From positions 1-44,952 of the forward strand of contig UROS01000002.1 of assembly GCA_900549445.1 (NCBI GenBank): a DNA stretch of 44,952 nucleotides, written 5' to 3'. This DNA comes from an uncultured Porphyromonadaceae bacterium. GTDB taxonomy: Bacteria > Bacteroidota > Bacteroidia > Bacteroidales > Muribaculaceae. Made by a program: the position numbers and the translations under genes. Numbering within the stretch: the first letter of the stretch is position 1; every line of letters starts with the position of its first letter. A model generated the notes under the pieces. That model ran no database searches. It saw only the letters and a list, made by a program, of their open reading frames with translations, and was not told where the DNA came from. Below, piece by piece: positions 16,680-25,500 of this stretch.

Positions 16680-16799
16680 TGTGATAATTGGTTGGTTGCC
16701 TCTCCGGGCAATTATATAAATAGTTAATTTACAAAGTGATAGCCAACAGCACTACCACTCCGCCGCCTGCCGCGGAGCAAAGGGTACAGTTAGCGACGG

Positions 16800-16831
16800 C
16801 AAATTTACGAAAAATCCCTCAAAAAGGCAAA
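16800..16831 (-). promoter_or_regulatory. Promoter of purL
   Basis: On the minus strand: TTTG at 16831-16828, 20 bp spacer, TAAATTTG at 16807-16800. Transcription would begin near 16793. Confidence 0.82.
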
Positions 16832-16902
16832 AATCAAAAAGCGGCGGAATGCGCTGGTCTTTCTGTAGCGCGCGACACCATTACAGGAGTCCACGACGCC
16901 GG

Positions 16903-17445
16903 TCAGTCTCTATCGAGGACGAGTTTCGCAAACAGCCAGAATGCGCCGGCTGCCCCGATGAGCAGGTCGAAGAGGGTATAGTACACCGGGTCGGTGATGT
17001 TTCCCGAAAAATCCACATTCGTCATGCTGATACCGCCTACGAGATGCGCCGCGCAACTCGTCTGGAGAAATTCAACCGGGGAGGCGAACAAAGCGGGGAG
17101 ATGCGCCGCTATGCGCGGGTCGTAGACCATTATAATAAATACGCAGAGCGCTATTCCGGTGCCTATGCTCCAACCGTCGAAAAAATCTCCGTCATCGGAG
17201 GTCTTGCTCAGCTGTATGAGCATATAAAACATCGCGAGACCGTAAAGCCATTCGAATCCTATCAGATAAATTACTGCCCGGAGAAAAGATCCCGACTGAG
17301 CGAGAAAATGATCGGTCAACAACGCTTCGCCTCCTACGCCTGAAAGCCACATTACACCATTGATGACCCAGAAAATCAGCCATAGGAAGACGCATCCTAC
17401 AGCAAACTGGATAAGGCAGAGTAAAAATCGCAGAAGATAAGCCAT
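16903..17445 (-). CDS. Four-helix membrane protein of unknown function
   Basis: A 180-residue protein with four likely membrane helices (FLLCLIQFAVGCVFLWLIFW, then AVIYLIGFEWLYGLAMFYML, then GTGIALCVFIIMVY, then LLIGAAGAFWLFAKLVL). It has no recognisable family motif. The start at 17445 lies 16 bases after a well-formed promoter. It is monocistronic and lies between purL and the decayed ATPase locus. The C-terminus is short and charged (DRD). No function is claimed. Confidence 0.68.
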   Translation of the reverse strand: MAYLLRFLLCLIQFAVGCVFLWLIFWVINGVMWLSGVGGEALLTDHFLAQSGSFLRAVIYLIGFEWLYGLAMFYMLIQLSKTSDDGDFFDGWSIGTGIALCVFIIMVYDPRIAAHLPALFASPVEFLQTSCAAHLVGGISMTNVDFSGNITDPVYYTLFDLLIGAAGAFWLFAKLVLDRD

Positions 17446-17467
17446 AATTAGAAAAGTTCAGAGATTG

Positions 17468-17498
17468 CAAAGGTATTAAATATAACGCATTTCCCAAA
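17468..17498 (-). promoter_or_regulatory. Promoter of the four-helix membrane protein gene
   Basis: On the minus strand: TTTG at 17498-17495, 19 bp spacer, TACCTTTG at 17475-17468. The leader is about 16 bases. Confidence 0.8.
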
Positions 17499-17678
17499 AT
17501 CTGTAATAGAATCCGGTCACTGGCGAAGAAGCCAATAAGACTTGCCCGTTACCGGCAAGTTTAAGAAATCGCAAAAGCGAGAACCATCAGTAAGAAAAGT
17601 CGGAAAGGAGCCATTCATGGGCGGATATTACGTTGATTCTGACGCCGTCGAGTTCCTCGGTACGTGTCTGCGACATAG

Positions 17679-17687
17679 CGACAAGAG
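17679..17687. repeat. Left target site duplication CGACAAGAG
   Basis: Identical to 17952-17960, in direct orientation, immediately outside the left terminal inverted repeat. A preceding G could extend it to 10 bases at this end. Confidence 0.88.
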
Positions 17688-17951
17688 CACGGCTCTTTCA
17701 TTTAAAGCCACAAATAGCGAATCTAATGAATCCGGAGGTAATGTACCCGTTAAACAACGCACTGGTAACCTGCGTATTGTACGGACGTGATTCTTCACGT
17801 CCACCGAGAAAACACGTGTGAATGCATTCGTTTTTTCTGTAAAAATGTTTATTTACCGTGGACGTGAAGAATCACGTTCGTACATTGACACTCAATCAGT
17901 TATATCACTATGACAATAAGCATGCCATAGGTTTTAAATGAAAAAGCCGTG
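17688..17951. mobile_element. Non-autonomous transposon (MITE-like), 264 bp
   Basis: The element has 22 bp terminal inverted repeats at 17688-17709 and 17930-17951 (20 of 22 positions match; outer end CACGGCT, inner end TTTCATTTAAA). It is flanked by a direct repeat CGACAAGAG at 17679-17687 and 17952-17960, read as the target site duplication. Removing the element plus one repeat copy restores the ATPase reading frame, which is independent proof of insertion. It has no transposase gene; its centre holds a pair of 26 bp inverted repeats. The parent IS family is not identified; a 9 bp duplication occurs in several families, including IS4-, IS1- and IS256-like elements. Confidence 0.9.
17778..17884. 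repeat. Nested inverted repeat inside the transposon
   Basis: Arms of 26 bases at 17778-17803 and 17859-17884 are reverse complements with one mismatch. Each arm is itself a hairpin (GACGTGA ... TCACGTC around a 4-base loop). The 55 bases between contain a T-rich run. The structure resembles a REP/BIME-like unit carried by the element. Confidence 0.85.
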
Positions 17952-17960
17952 CGACAAGAG
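17952..17960. repeat. Right target site duplication CGACAAGAG
   Basis: Direct copy of 17679-17687, immediately outside the right terminal inverted repeat. On the minus strand it encodes part of the conserved NLTLVA segment of the interrupted ATPase. Confidence 0.88.
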
Positions 17961-18233
17961 TCAGGTTGTCACATTGTAATTTCCGGGATGCCTCGGCAAG
18001 TGCTGTCAACTCTCGCTTTAATGTCTTGTGATTGCTGATGTCAAACGAAACCTGAATCAATTCCATTACCTTAACGACAAAATCCGCCTTGCGTGATGCC
18101 GAGCCGGGGCGATAGTAATATATGTCCTGGTATGATGGATTGGTGCGACGAAACAGTTCCATCATCACTACATTTTCCAAACGCCAGCCCAGATTCCCCG
18201 ATGACAACGAGTTATGGCGATATGGCATCAGCG

Positions 18234-18265
18234 CAAAGATATGATAAACTCCACTAAATCGCAAA
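18234..18265 (-). promoter_or_regulatory. Promoter-like pair overlapping the first tandem repeat
   Basis: On the minus strand: TTTG at 18265-18262, 20 bp spacer that contains one repeat copy, TATCTTTG at 18241-18234. Alternatively the -7-like bases are old coding sequence of the ATPase (IFAL). Confidence 0.4.
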
Positions 18266-18357
18266 TTTTAGACAGCCAAACTCCACTAAATCGGAGTTTT
18301 CGGGTCTCCAAACTCCACTAAATCGAAGCTTTTGAGTCGTCAAATTCCACTAAATCG
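18247..18357. repeat. Four tandem repeats with exact 32 bp period
   Basis: The 15-mer AACTCCACTAAATCG begins at 18247, 18279 and 18311, and a one-base variant (AATTCCACTAAATCG) at 18343. The 17-base segments between them are related to each other but degenerate (on the minus strand roughly GGnGACyCnAAAACTC). On the minus strand the array leads straight into the truncated ATPase frame. The 32 bp spacing is three helical turns, so each copy faces the same side of the DNA. Confidence 0.9.
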
Positions 18358-18387
18358 ATGCGTTTTGGCATTAATGAAGGAGCGGGA

Positions 18388-18425
18388 AGCAAAAGACCAC
18401 CGCGCCTCACGGCTGCGGTGGTCTT
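18388..18425 (-). terminator. Terminator of the htrA-like gene
   Basis: An 11 bp perfect stem (AAGACCACCGC at 18393-18403 with GCGGTGGTCTT at 18415-18425), followed on the minus strand by TTTTGCTT. Confidence 0.85.
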
Positions 18426-18474
18426 GAATGATAATGGAAAATTATTGTGTAGGGAAACTCAATTACAATCTTTT

Positions 18475-20028
18475 TCAGTCGTTGTCGGCGAGATCTACCG
18501 CATAATAGCGGCGCTGACCGGTGGGATATACTCCGCGGAGGAACATTACCTTGTCGGTGGAGTCACTCTTCATGATGGCGTTGTAGATCTTCTCGATGTC
18601 GTCGGGCGAGGCGACGCGGGTATCGTTGACGGAGTAAATAATGAATCCGTCGCGGATTCCGGCATCCTTGAACTTGCCTGCCTTCAGGTCGCCCACCTGC
18701 ACACCGGAGTTGATGCCGAGCTGGCGGAGGGTAGCCTCAGACGCTTTCTTAAACGCGCATCCGAGGTCGGTGACCGAACCTGCAACTGTTACCTTGGTAG
18801 TGCCCTGATTGTTGAGCAGTTTCACCTCAACGGTCTTCTGCTTGTTGTCGCGCACGTAGGTGAGCGAAATCTTGTCGCCCGGACGGTATTTTGCCACCTG
18901 CTCCTGGAGCTGGGCTGTATTGTCGGTGTTGACACCGTTGATTTTCACTATCACGTCGCCTTTCTGCAAGCCGGCTTCGAAAGCCGACGAACGTTCGCTG
19001 ACATCGCCGATGTAAACACCCTGTGTAACGGCAGTGATATCTTCTTTTTTCGCAAGTTCGGGAGTGAGATCTCGGATGGAGATTCCGAGCACGGCACGCT
19101 GTACAGCGCCGTATTCGCGGATATCGCTCACAACTTTCTTTACAATCGAGGTGGGAACGGCAAAGGAGTAGCCTGCGTAGTTTCCGGTCTGCGAGTAGAT
19201 AGCAGTATTGATACCTACGAGTTCGCCGGCAAGGTTCACGAGGGCGCCTCCGGAGTTGCCGGGGTTTACGGCGGCGTCGGTCTGGATATACGATTCAATG
19301 CCCATGGTACGGCCGTGGGTGGCGCTGCCGATGCTGCGGCCCTTGGCCGAAACGATACCGGTTGTTACCGTAGAGGTAAATCCGAAGGGATTGCCTACTG
19401 CGAGAACCCACTCCCCTACCTTGAGATTTTCGCTGTCGCCCATAGGAATTACCGGGAGATCCTTTGCATCGATCTTAACGAGAGCGATATCGGTCGAGGG
19501 ATCGGTGCCCACAACGGTGGCGTTGAAGGTGCGGTTGTCATTGAGAGTTACTTCGAGGCGTTCGGCTCCGTCAATCACGTGGTTGTTGGTGACGATGTAG
19601 CCGTCGTTTGAGATAATCACACCGGAGCCGAGACCGGTCTGACGCTGCGACGAACCGTCGTTTTCCTCTCTCTGGGGGGCCTGGCGCTGATCGCCTCCGG
19701 GCTGGCCGAAGAAGTATTCGAAGAAGGGATCGTTGAAAAATCCGCCTTGGTTTCCGCCACGCGAGTATCCGCGGGGGGTAGCGTAGCTCTTTATGGAAAC
19801 CACGCCGTTGATGGTGTTTTCAGCTGCAACGGTGAAGTCTGTCCCTTCGCCGGGCAGACGCGAAGATACGGTGTAGAAGCCGGAAGCAGCACCACTGTCG
19901 GCCGACAGCACGAGGTCGCTTGCGGGAGATGAGGGAGACATAACCGAGCGCATGGCAACGGCGGTGAGCGCCGAGCCGATTACAGCCGATCCGGCTGCGA
20001 GCAATACAACTTTTTGATAGAATTTCAT
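18475..20028 (-). CDS. HtrA/DegP-type periplasmic serine protease (Do family)
   Basis: A 517-residue envelope quality-control protease. From the ATG at 20028 there is a signal sequence (KVVLLAAGSAVIGSALTAVA). The trypsin-like domain holds the triad His150 (IVTNNHVIDGA), Asp180 (DPSTDIALVKID) and Ser259 (NPGNSGGALVN). Two PDZ domains follow: the first contains GVYIGDVSERSSAFEAGLQK and GDVIVKINGV, the second GVQVGDLKAGKFKDAGIRDG. A Gly/Gln-rich LA-type loop sits near 85-130. Start 20028 is chosen over 20079 because it gives a normal signal peptide. It is monocistronic; the 214-base upstream gap holds a 16 bp palindrome at 20171-20186 but no standard promoter that I can see. Confidence 0.95.
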   Translation of the reverse strand: MKFYQKVVLLAAGSAVIGSALTAVAMRSVMSPSSPASDLVLSADSGAASGFYTVSSRLPGEGTDFTVAAENTINGVVSIKSYATPRGYSRGGNQGGFFNDPFFEYFFGQPGGDQRQAPQREENDGSSQRQTGLGSGVIISNDGYIVTNNHVIDGAERLEVTLNDNRTFNATVVGTDPSTDIALVKIDAKDLPVIPMGDSENLKVGEWVLAVGNPFGFTSTVTTGIVSAKGRSIGSATHGRTMGIESYIQTDAAVNPGNSGGALVNLAGELVGINTAIYSQTGNYAGYSFAVPTSIVKKVVSDIREYGAVQRAVLGISIRDLTPELAKKEDITAVTQGVYIGDVSERSSAFEAGLQKGDVIVKINGVNTDNTAQLQEQVAKYRPGDKISLTYVRDNKQKTVEVKLLNNQGTTKVTVAGSVTDLGCAFKKASEATLRQLGINSGVQVGDLKAGKFKDAGIRDGFIIYSVNDTRVASPDDIEKIYNAIMKSDSTDKVMFLRGVYPTGQRRYYAVDLADND

Positions 20029-20170
20029 AAAGTATAATGTGGTTAAGTGATAATTCTGTTTTTTTGATGCTTTTATCACTTAGACGGCAAAACACGTGCG
20101 AAATTACATGGCAAAGTCGCAAAAATCGACGTTCTTAAACTAATTTAAGACGAAACTCGAAAGCATCACA

Positions 20171-20186
20171 GCAAATTAAAATTTGC
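20171..20186. promoter_or_regulatory. Perfect palindrome between MBOAT gene end and htrA start
   Basis: GCAAATTAAAATTTGC is a perfect 7+2+7 inverted repeat in the gap upstream of the htrA-like gene. It could be an operator; in AT-rich DNA it may also be chance. Confidence 0.3.
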
Positions 20187-20242
20187 AGTTAAATTTAACG
20201 GCAAATGTTAAAATTCAGCATGAACTGACGACTGACAATGTG

Positions 20243-21715
20243 TCAGAACTGGAAGTAGATGAAAGGTGCCACCTCTTCGCTCATGAACTGAACCACAAGC
20301 TGAACCACTATGATAAAGACAATTAGCCTTACAGCCCAGGGGGCATCTACAAACCATAGGGTGAGGCGGTCGTAGACACGGCGCGGCATGGCGTGGGCGG
20401 CGATGATGAGCACCATCATTATTATCCACACGTAGCGTACCTCGATGAATGGAATAATGTGATCGGCACCGAAGTTAGTAAAGATATTGCGGATAATCAG
20501 CCACGAATCAGTCCAGGACTCAGCGCGGAAAAACACCCAGAGGAGCGACACGTAGACCATAGTGAGAGTCCATGAGAGTGCGGTGACCAGGCGGTTGTCG
20601 GGGAGCCGAGAAAGCAGCGGGCGGAAAGCCTTGTGGAGGGCAAGCCCCACACCGTGCATCGCGCCCCAGAACACGAATTTCCAGGCTGCGCCGTGCCACA
20701 GACCGCCTACGAGCATGGTCATGAAATTGTTGAGGTAGGTGCGCAGCGTACCTTTGCGATTGCCCCCGAGAGGAATATAGACGTAATCGCGCAGCCACGA
20801 TGACAGCGAGATATGCCACCGCCGCCAGAATTCCGTAAGGTTTTTCGACTGGTAGGGGAAGTCGAAGTTCAGGCTGAGCCTGAAGCCCATTATGAGGGCT
20901 ATGCCTATGGCCATGTCGCTGTAGCCGGAGAAGTCGCAATAAATCTGCATGGTATAGCCGATTACCCCCATGAGCGACTCAAAGCCGCTGTAGCCGGTCG
21001 GCTGCATGAAAATCAGATCGTTATACTGCGCTATGTAGTCGGCGATTACTGCCTTCTTCACTATGCCGAGAATCACGAGCCAAAGGCCGGCATAGACATC
21101 GTCGGTGGACGCACGGTTGTTTTGCCTTATCTGCGGGATGAAATAGTCGGCGCGGACAATAGGGCCGGCAACAAGCGCAGGAAAAAAGGAGAGGAAAAAG
21201 AGATATTCGAGCCACGTGTGAGTAGGCTTTACCCTACCCTTGTAGACATCTACAATATAGCTGATAGACTGGAATGTATAGAACGATATGCCTACGGGCA
21301 GAATGATGTCGAGCGGCTGGAAGTTGCCCTCAACCATCAGATTCCAGTTCCATAAGAAGAAATTGGCATATTTGAAGTAGCCCAGAATGCCGAGTGAGGA
21401 TATTATGGAAATCCATACGCAAAGTTTCCGCTGCCGGCGCCCGGTGAGACTGACGAGCAGATGCGAAAGCGACCAGTCGAGAAACGACGTGCAAAGAAGC
21501 AGAAGGAAGAAAATGCCGCTGGATTTGTAATAAAAATACAGGCTGAACGCCACCACGAAAATGAGCATCTGCCAGAAGCGGCTGCGCAACAGTGCATAGA
21601 CGGGCAGGAACACTATGAACAATGCCCAGAAAAGCCCGCTTGAGAACAGCATAGGAGCCGAAGCCTCGTAGCGGAGCAGTTCGCCTATATTGTGGAGGAT
21701 CGTTGAAAAGTCCAT
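20243..21715 (-). CDS. MBOAT O-acyltransferase (AlgI/PatA-like)
   Basis: A 490-residue polytopic membrane protein of the membrane-bound O-acyltransferase family. It has about ten or more hydrophobic segments, the core motif FWRRWHISLSSWLRDYVYIP with His301, and VGGLWHGAAWKFVFWGAMHG with the catalytic His341. AlgI/PatA-type members carry acetyl groups across the inner membrane to a periplasmic SGNH partner that acetylates a polysaccharide. The SGNH gene lies 1 base upstream in the same operon, which supports this role. The glycan target is unknown. It is the last gene of ruvA-sprA-SGNH-MBOAT. Confidence 0.93.
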   Translation of the reverse strand: MDFSTILHNIGELLRYEASAPMLFSSGLFWALFIVFLPVYALLRSRFWQMLIFVVAFSLYFYYKSSGIFFLLLLCTSFLDWSLSHLLVSLTGRRQRKLCVWISIISSLGILGYFKYANFFLWNWNLMVEGNFQPLDIILPVGISFYTFQSISYIVDVYKGRVKPTHTWLEYLFFLSFFPALVAGPIVRADYFIPQIRQNNRASTDDVYAGLWLVILGIVKKAVIADYIAQYNDLIFMQPTGYSGFESLMGVIGYTMQIYCDFSGYSDMAIGIALIMGFRLSLNFDFPYQSKNLTEFWRRWHISLSSWLRDYVYIPLGGNRKGTLRTYLNNFMTMLVGGLWHGAAWKFVFWGAMHGVGLALHKAFRPLLSRLPDNRLVTALSWTLTMVYVSLLWVFFRAESWTDSWLIIRNIFTNFGADHIIPFIEVRYVWIIMMVLIIAAHAMPRRVYDRLTLWFVDAPWAVRLIVFIIVVQLVVQFMSEEVAPFIYFQF

Positions 21716-21716
21716 G

Positions 21717-22520
21717 TCAGTGAATCATCGGCAGAGGTTTTTTCAAGGGTTGGAGGACTGTTACCGAGGCGGGTCTGCCCTTAGCCGCCTCCGGAGTCTC
21801 CATAAGGATGGGATGCGAGCTGTGGAGCGGCATCCACCGGGCTATGCTGTCGACCCACAGAGCCGCGGAGGCGTGGGTTGGATGTGCGCCGTCTTTTGCG
21901 CGGTCAAAGTGCATGCCGTCGCTGCGGAAATAGCATCCGGGCTTCACGTTGCGGGCAATCATATCGTTTATGCCGGTGTCTTCCTTCCAGTTCGGAGGGC
22001 CGATCCAAAGGTACGGTATATTGCCTATCTGCTCGAGTATATATCTGAGACAGCCCTCGCGTTTTTGGGCGATGTCCTTTACAAAAAGTTCGTTCGCACC
22101 GAGACTTATTATAATATATGTGGGATTGAAACGGCGGATAAATCGGCGAAGGGTGTCGCAGTTGCCCCAGTAAACGGTTGTGGAGCTGTACCATATAACG
22201 GAGTTCAGAGTATGACCGTTTTCGCGGGCGTAGGCCGCCATGCGGGGGTTGAGCCCTTCGAGCATGGAATCGCCGATTAGCAGTATGCTCTGTTTTGAGG
22301 TATCGGTCTCGATTTTTTCGGCTATCAGTGCGGCGGTTTCGGCTGCACCTGCATCTGCGGCCGACGCTTCCTGCGGCTCACGGGTGAGCCGCTGCGCCAT
22401 TCCCGACGACCGGAGTTCAACACCCCATATCGTCACGGAGTCGAAGCAGGAGAAGACAAGGAAAATCGCGAATGCCGCCGCGAGCAGAGTCCAAAGTCCG
22501 AAATATTCATGTTTTTTCAT
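21717..22520 (-). CDS. SGNH-fold acetylesterase/transferase partner of the MBOAT protein
   Basis: A 267-residue protein with one N-terminal membrane anchor (LWTLLAAAFAIFLVFSCF), an Ala-rich linker and an SGNH hydrolase domain. Block I is LLIGDSMLEGL with the nucleophile Ser85, block III is SLGANELF (141-144 GANE), and block V is DGAHPTHASAALW with Asp210 and His213. In AlgJ/AlgX- or PatB-like systems such proteins transfer acetyl groups delivered by an MBOAT protein onto a glycan. It lies 2 bases after sprA and 1 base before the MBOAT gene, so all three are on one transcript. Confidence 0.88.
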   Translation of the reverse strand: MKKHEYFGLWTLLAAAFAIFLVFSCFDSVTIWGVELRSSGMAQRLTREPQEASAADAGAAETAALIAEKIETDTSKQSILLIGDSMLEGLNPRMAAYARENGHTLNSVIWYSSTTVYWGNCDTLRRFIRRFNPTYIIISLGANELFVKDIAQKREGCLRYILEQIGNIPYLWIGPPNWKEDTGINDMIARNVKPGCYFRSDGMHFDRAKDGAHPTHASAALWVDSIARWMPLHSSHPILMETPEAAKGRPASVTVLQPLKKPLPMIH

Positions 22521-22522
22521 AA

Positions 22523-25500
22523 TCAGCGTGCAAGAGAAAGATTCATTGTTATGCCAAAGGAGGTATTGGTGGTGGGATATGCCGTCGACGACACGATGGG
22601 AGTGTTGACCTGATGGTCGAAAAACGCTCCGAGAGTCAGACGGCGGCTGAGAGTATAGTTGGCGGAGAAATTCATGTTGAGCGTACGGGTTCCGCTCGTG
22701 GCCTGCGTGTAGTTGCTCTCAATGCGGCGGATAAGGGCCTGGTTTTCCTGAATGGAGAAATCGGCATTGAGAGTCAAGTCGTTGCTTACCCCCTTCTGCG
22801 AGCCTTTCATCTTCAGCACGGAGTTGAAGCCTACAATCTTATAGCCTGCGCCAATCGTGATACCGCGTGTGGTGGCCTCGACTACCTGACCGGCGGAGGT
22901 GTTGAGCGTCAGTGTGCGGCTGTCGCGGTATTCGGCATTGAAGGTCATTTCATTTTTCAGAGTGACGGCGACGCCGATCAGAGGAGCGAATTTCTCGGTT
23001 ATGGCGACGGACGAAATATTGTATGGCGATGAGGGAATCGGGTTTCCGGAAAGCTCATCGAGGGTGAAGCCGTAGTCTCCGTCGGATGAAATCCAGTTAA
23101 GATACGACGAGTAGGAACCTACAGTGTAGGTGCACTGATATGCGTGCGTGAGGGTAAGAGCCTTGAAGATATTGTTGAGGGCGCCTATGTAGATGAGTCC
23201 GTCGTACGTTATGCGCCAGTTTGGCATAGCTTCGGCCAGCGAGGGGAACGGCGAGAGATACTGCTTGCGCACGTCGGTACCGGTGTAGGCTGCAATGAAT
23301 GCGGGGATGAGCACGTCGCTGCTGGTGGATGAAACGGTTCCGACCTCGGGATTGTAGGGATTCCCGGCGTTGACGTTTCCGGTCATGAAGCCACCCTCGG
23401 GATAACGGAGTCCGCGGTAACGCTCCTCGAGGCGCGAGGCCACTACCGGGATGTTATCAAGGAACTTGTTGAAGGCCGGACTGTTGTACCCGTCCGACGC
23501 CGAACTGCCGCGCAGTGCGGTGCGGATGGCGCAGTGGGTCTTGGTATAGCTGCCGGATAGCGACGTGGGCATGTTGTCGTACATGAACTGTATCTGCTTA
23601 GAGTGGTTGTCGGTGCGGTTGGTGGTGAGCAGTATTTTCAGTCCGCGTATGGGTTCGAGGTTGAGTTCGAAGTTGATTTCATGACCATTTGACCACATCG
23701 CGGGCGACGTCTGACCGTCGTCGGTGAGCAGCCAGCCGCGCTCTTTAGCCTTGTAGACATAACTTTCGTCGGTGAAACCGAAGGCGAAATCAAGACCGGG
23801 CGACATCGGTCCGTAGCTGCGGCTCTGTCCGAAAACATTCCCGATATCGGGACGGAAAAGCGGGAGAGACAGTGTGCGGGTGTTGCGGAAACGCATGCTG
23901 AAACTACGCGGACTCATGAGGAAGCGAGCGCCATATTCAGCCAGCTCGCGGATAAAGCTTTTATCCTCTTTCAGAATCTCCGTGACGGTGAATTTGAGAT
24001 TCTCGGTGCCCCGGGTGAGCACGCTCACTGAGTTGGCGTCGATGACTTTTGCCGTGACTTTGTAGGGTTTGTCGTCGATGGTGGTTGCCGTTACCTTCAC
24101 CTTTTTGTTACGTAGATTGTGCTTGATGGTGAGGGACGTGTCGGGAAGCAGAGCGAAGGTGCGCTCGAACTTCTTGGCCTTCTTTTCCTGCGGACGGGCG
24201 CCGCGGGTGCCGGAGCGTTTAGACGCAAAGCGCTTGTTCACCTCCTTGGTGAAACTCCATTTATTATAAAGCGACTCGAAATTCACCCTGCCGTCTACGT
24301 TCCACACAGCCTGGTTGGCGATAGAATTGCCTACCGACACTCCGTCGACCTCCGCGCCGCGATCCCAGCGGTAGGTGGCGTTGTAGCTGACGTTGCCGGT
24401 AAGCCAGTCGAGCACCGGAATACGGGAGAACGGCGCCTTGTAGGATGCCACGAAAGTCTGATTGTAGCTCCATGGAGTACCCATGGAGAGGATGCTCTGC
24501 CATACGGTATCCTTCCACTGCTTGTAGCGGTCGGGGAAAAGTTTCCTGTTGACTGCACCCACGGTCTCCTCGATGCGGGCCGAGGTGTTGGAATTGAAGC
24601 TGAGATTGAGCGATTTTGTGAGGTTCCACGTCACCGAGAGCTGGCGGTCCCAGAGAAAATTCTTGCTCACCGAAACCGGCAGCTGGAAATCGACATCTGT
24701 CTCCGAGCGCGTCTGCTGTTCATAGTAGTAGCGCGACATGGTGGTGAGGAACGATATGTTGTTCGGCAGATAGTTTATCTCCCATTCGCGGAGGAATTTG
24801 AGATTTTTCGACTTGCTCTTGATCCAGCCGAAAGGCTTGAGTCCTTTGATGAACGGGGTATACGAGTACTGGAAGCTGCCACGGTAGTCGTTGGTGTTCT
24901 CATACTCCGTGGTCGGGTCGGTACGGTGCTGTTTGTTGAACGAGAAATTGAAGGTGAAGTTGGCGGGATCCCACGGCATGGGATTCTTGCTCTTGATATC
25001 GAATTTAAGTCCTGATATACTGAAACTCTTCACCACGGAGCGTTCCACGGCAAAACTCTCTATCGAGTCGCGTTCATGCTTGTTGGCTGCGGCGTCGAGC
25101 GCTTCCTTAAGCAACACGTCCTGGTCGAGGGGATTGTATTTAGGCGATGTCTTCTCCTTCGACACCGAATAATATATCGGGGCACGCAGTTTGGCTTTTT
25201 CCGGAAGGAAGCGGCCGGCGTCGACCTGCATGGCGAAATTAAACTGCTGATAATCATCGAGACGCCTCTGGTTGAGCGACTGATCCACACCGCCGAAACC
25301 GGCTGTCTCCATATGGGCACCGAAATTGAAGGTGGCCACATCGGAGAGTCCGAGATTCACGTTGCCCTTGGCCGCCCAGCCGCCTTCGCTGTTGAAATCG
25401 GTGACTTTCAGTTCGTTGATCCACACCACACCGTCTTTCGTGACACTTGAGTTGTTGCGTATGCCCACGAGCATCACCCTTACGTCGCTCAGCGAGGGAT

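Larger units (their letters stand above)
17587..18264 (-). pseudogene. AAA/DUF4143 ATPase gene: truncated and split by a transposon
   Basis: Only the C-terminal DUF4143 part of an ATPase of the AAA_14-DUF4143 family remains. The upstream piece (18264-17961) encodes RHNSLSSGNLGWRLENVV, YYRPGSASRKADFVV, ELIQVSFDISNHKTLKREL and CDNLTLV. The frame then runs into the insertion and stops at 17908. If the insert (17688-17960, one target copy included) is removed, the frame continues as AMSQTRTEELDGVRINVISA and HEWLLSDFSY to a TGA at 17589-17587, exactly the usual end of this family. The whole P-loop ATPase domain (roughly 250-300 residues) is missing from the 5' side, where a 32-bp repeat array begins. 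Both lesions make it non-functional. Confidence 0.88.

Noticed and set aside
16680..16793. Purine riboswitch in the purL leader
   Set aside because: Only a short GC hairpin is seen; no three-way junction with the known conserved loops is present.
16736..16981. 81-codon plus-strand frame upstream of purL
   Set aside because: It crosses the purL promoter and the end of the membrane protein gene on the other strand, and shows low-complexity, non-protein-like composition.
17633..17821. Plus-strand open frame with RARLFHLKP, seeming to be a second, convergent DUF4143 remnant
   Set aside because: The likeness to the minus-strand ARLFHLKP stretch comes only from reading the two terminal inverted repeats of the transposon; it is not gene homology.
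18247..18357. CRISPR-like array of four repeats
   Set aside because: The repeated core is only 15 bases, the segments between are related to each other and not unique spacers, and no cas gene is in the window.
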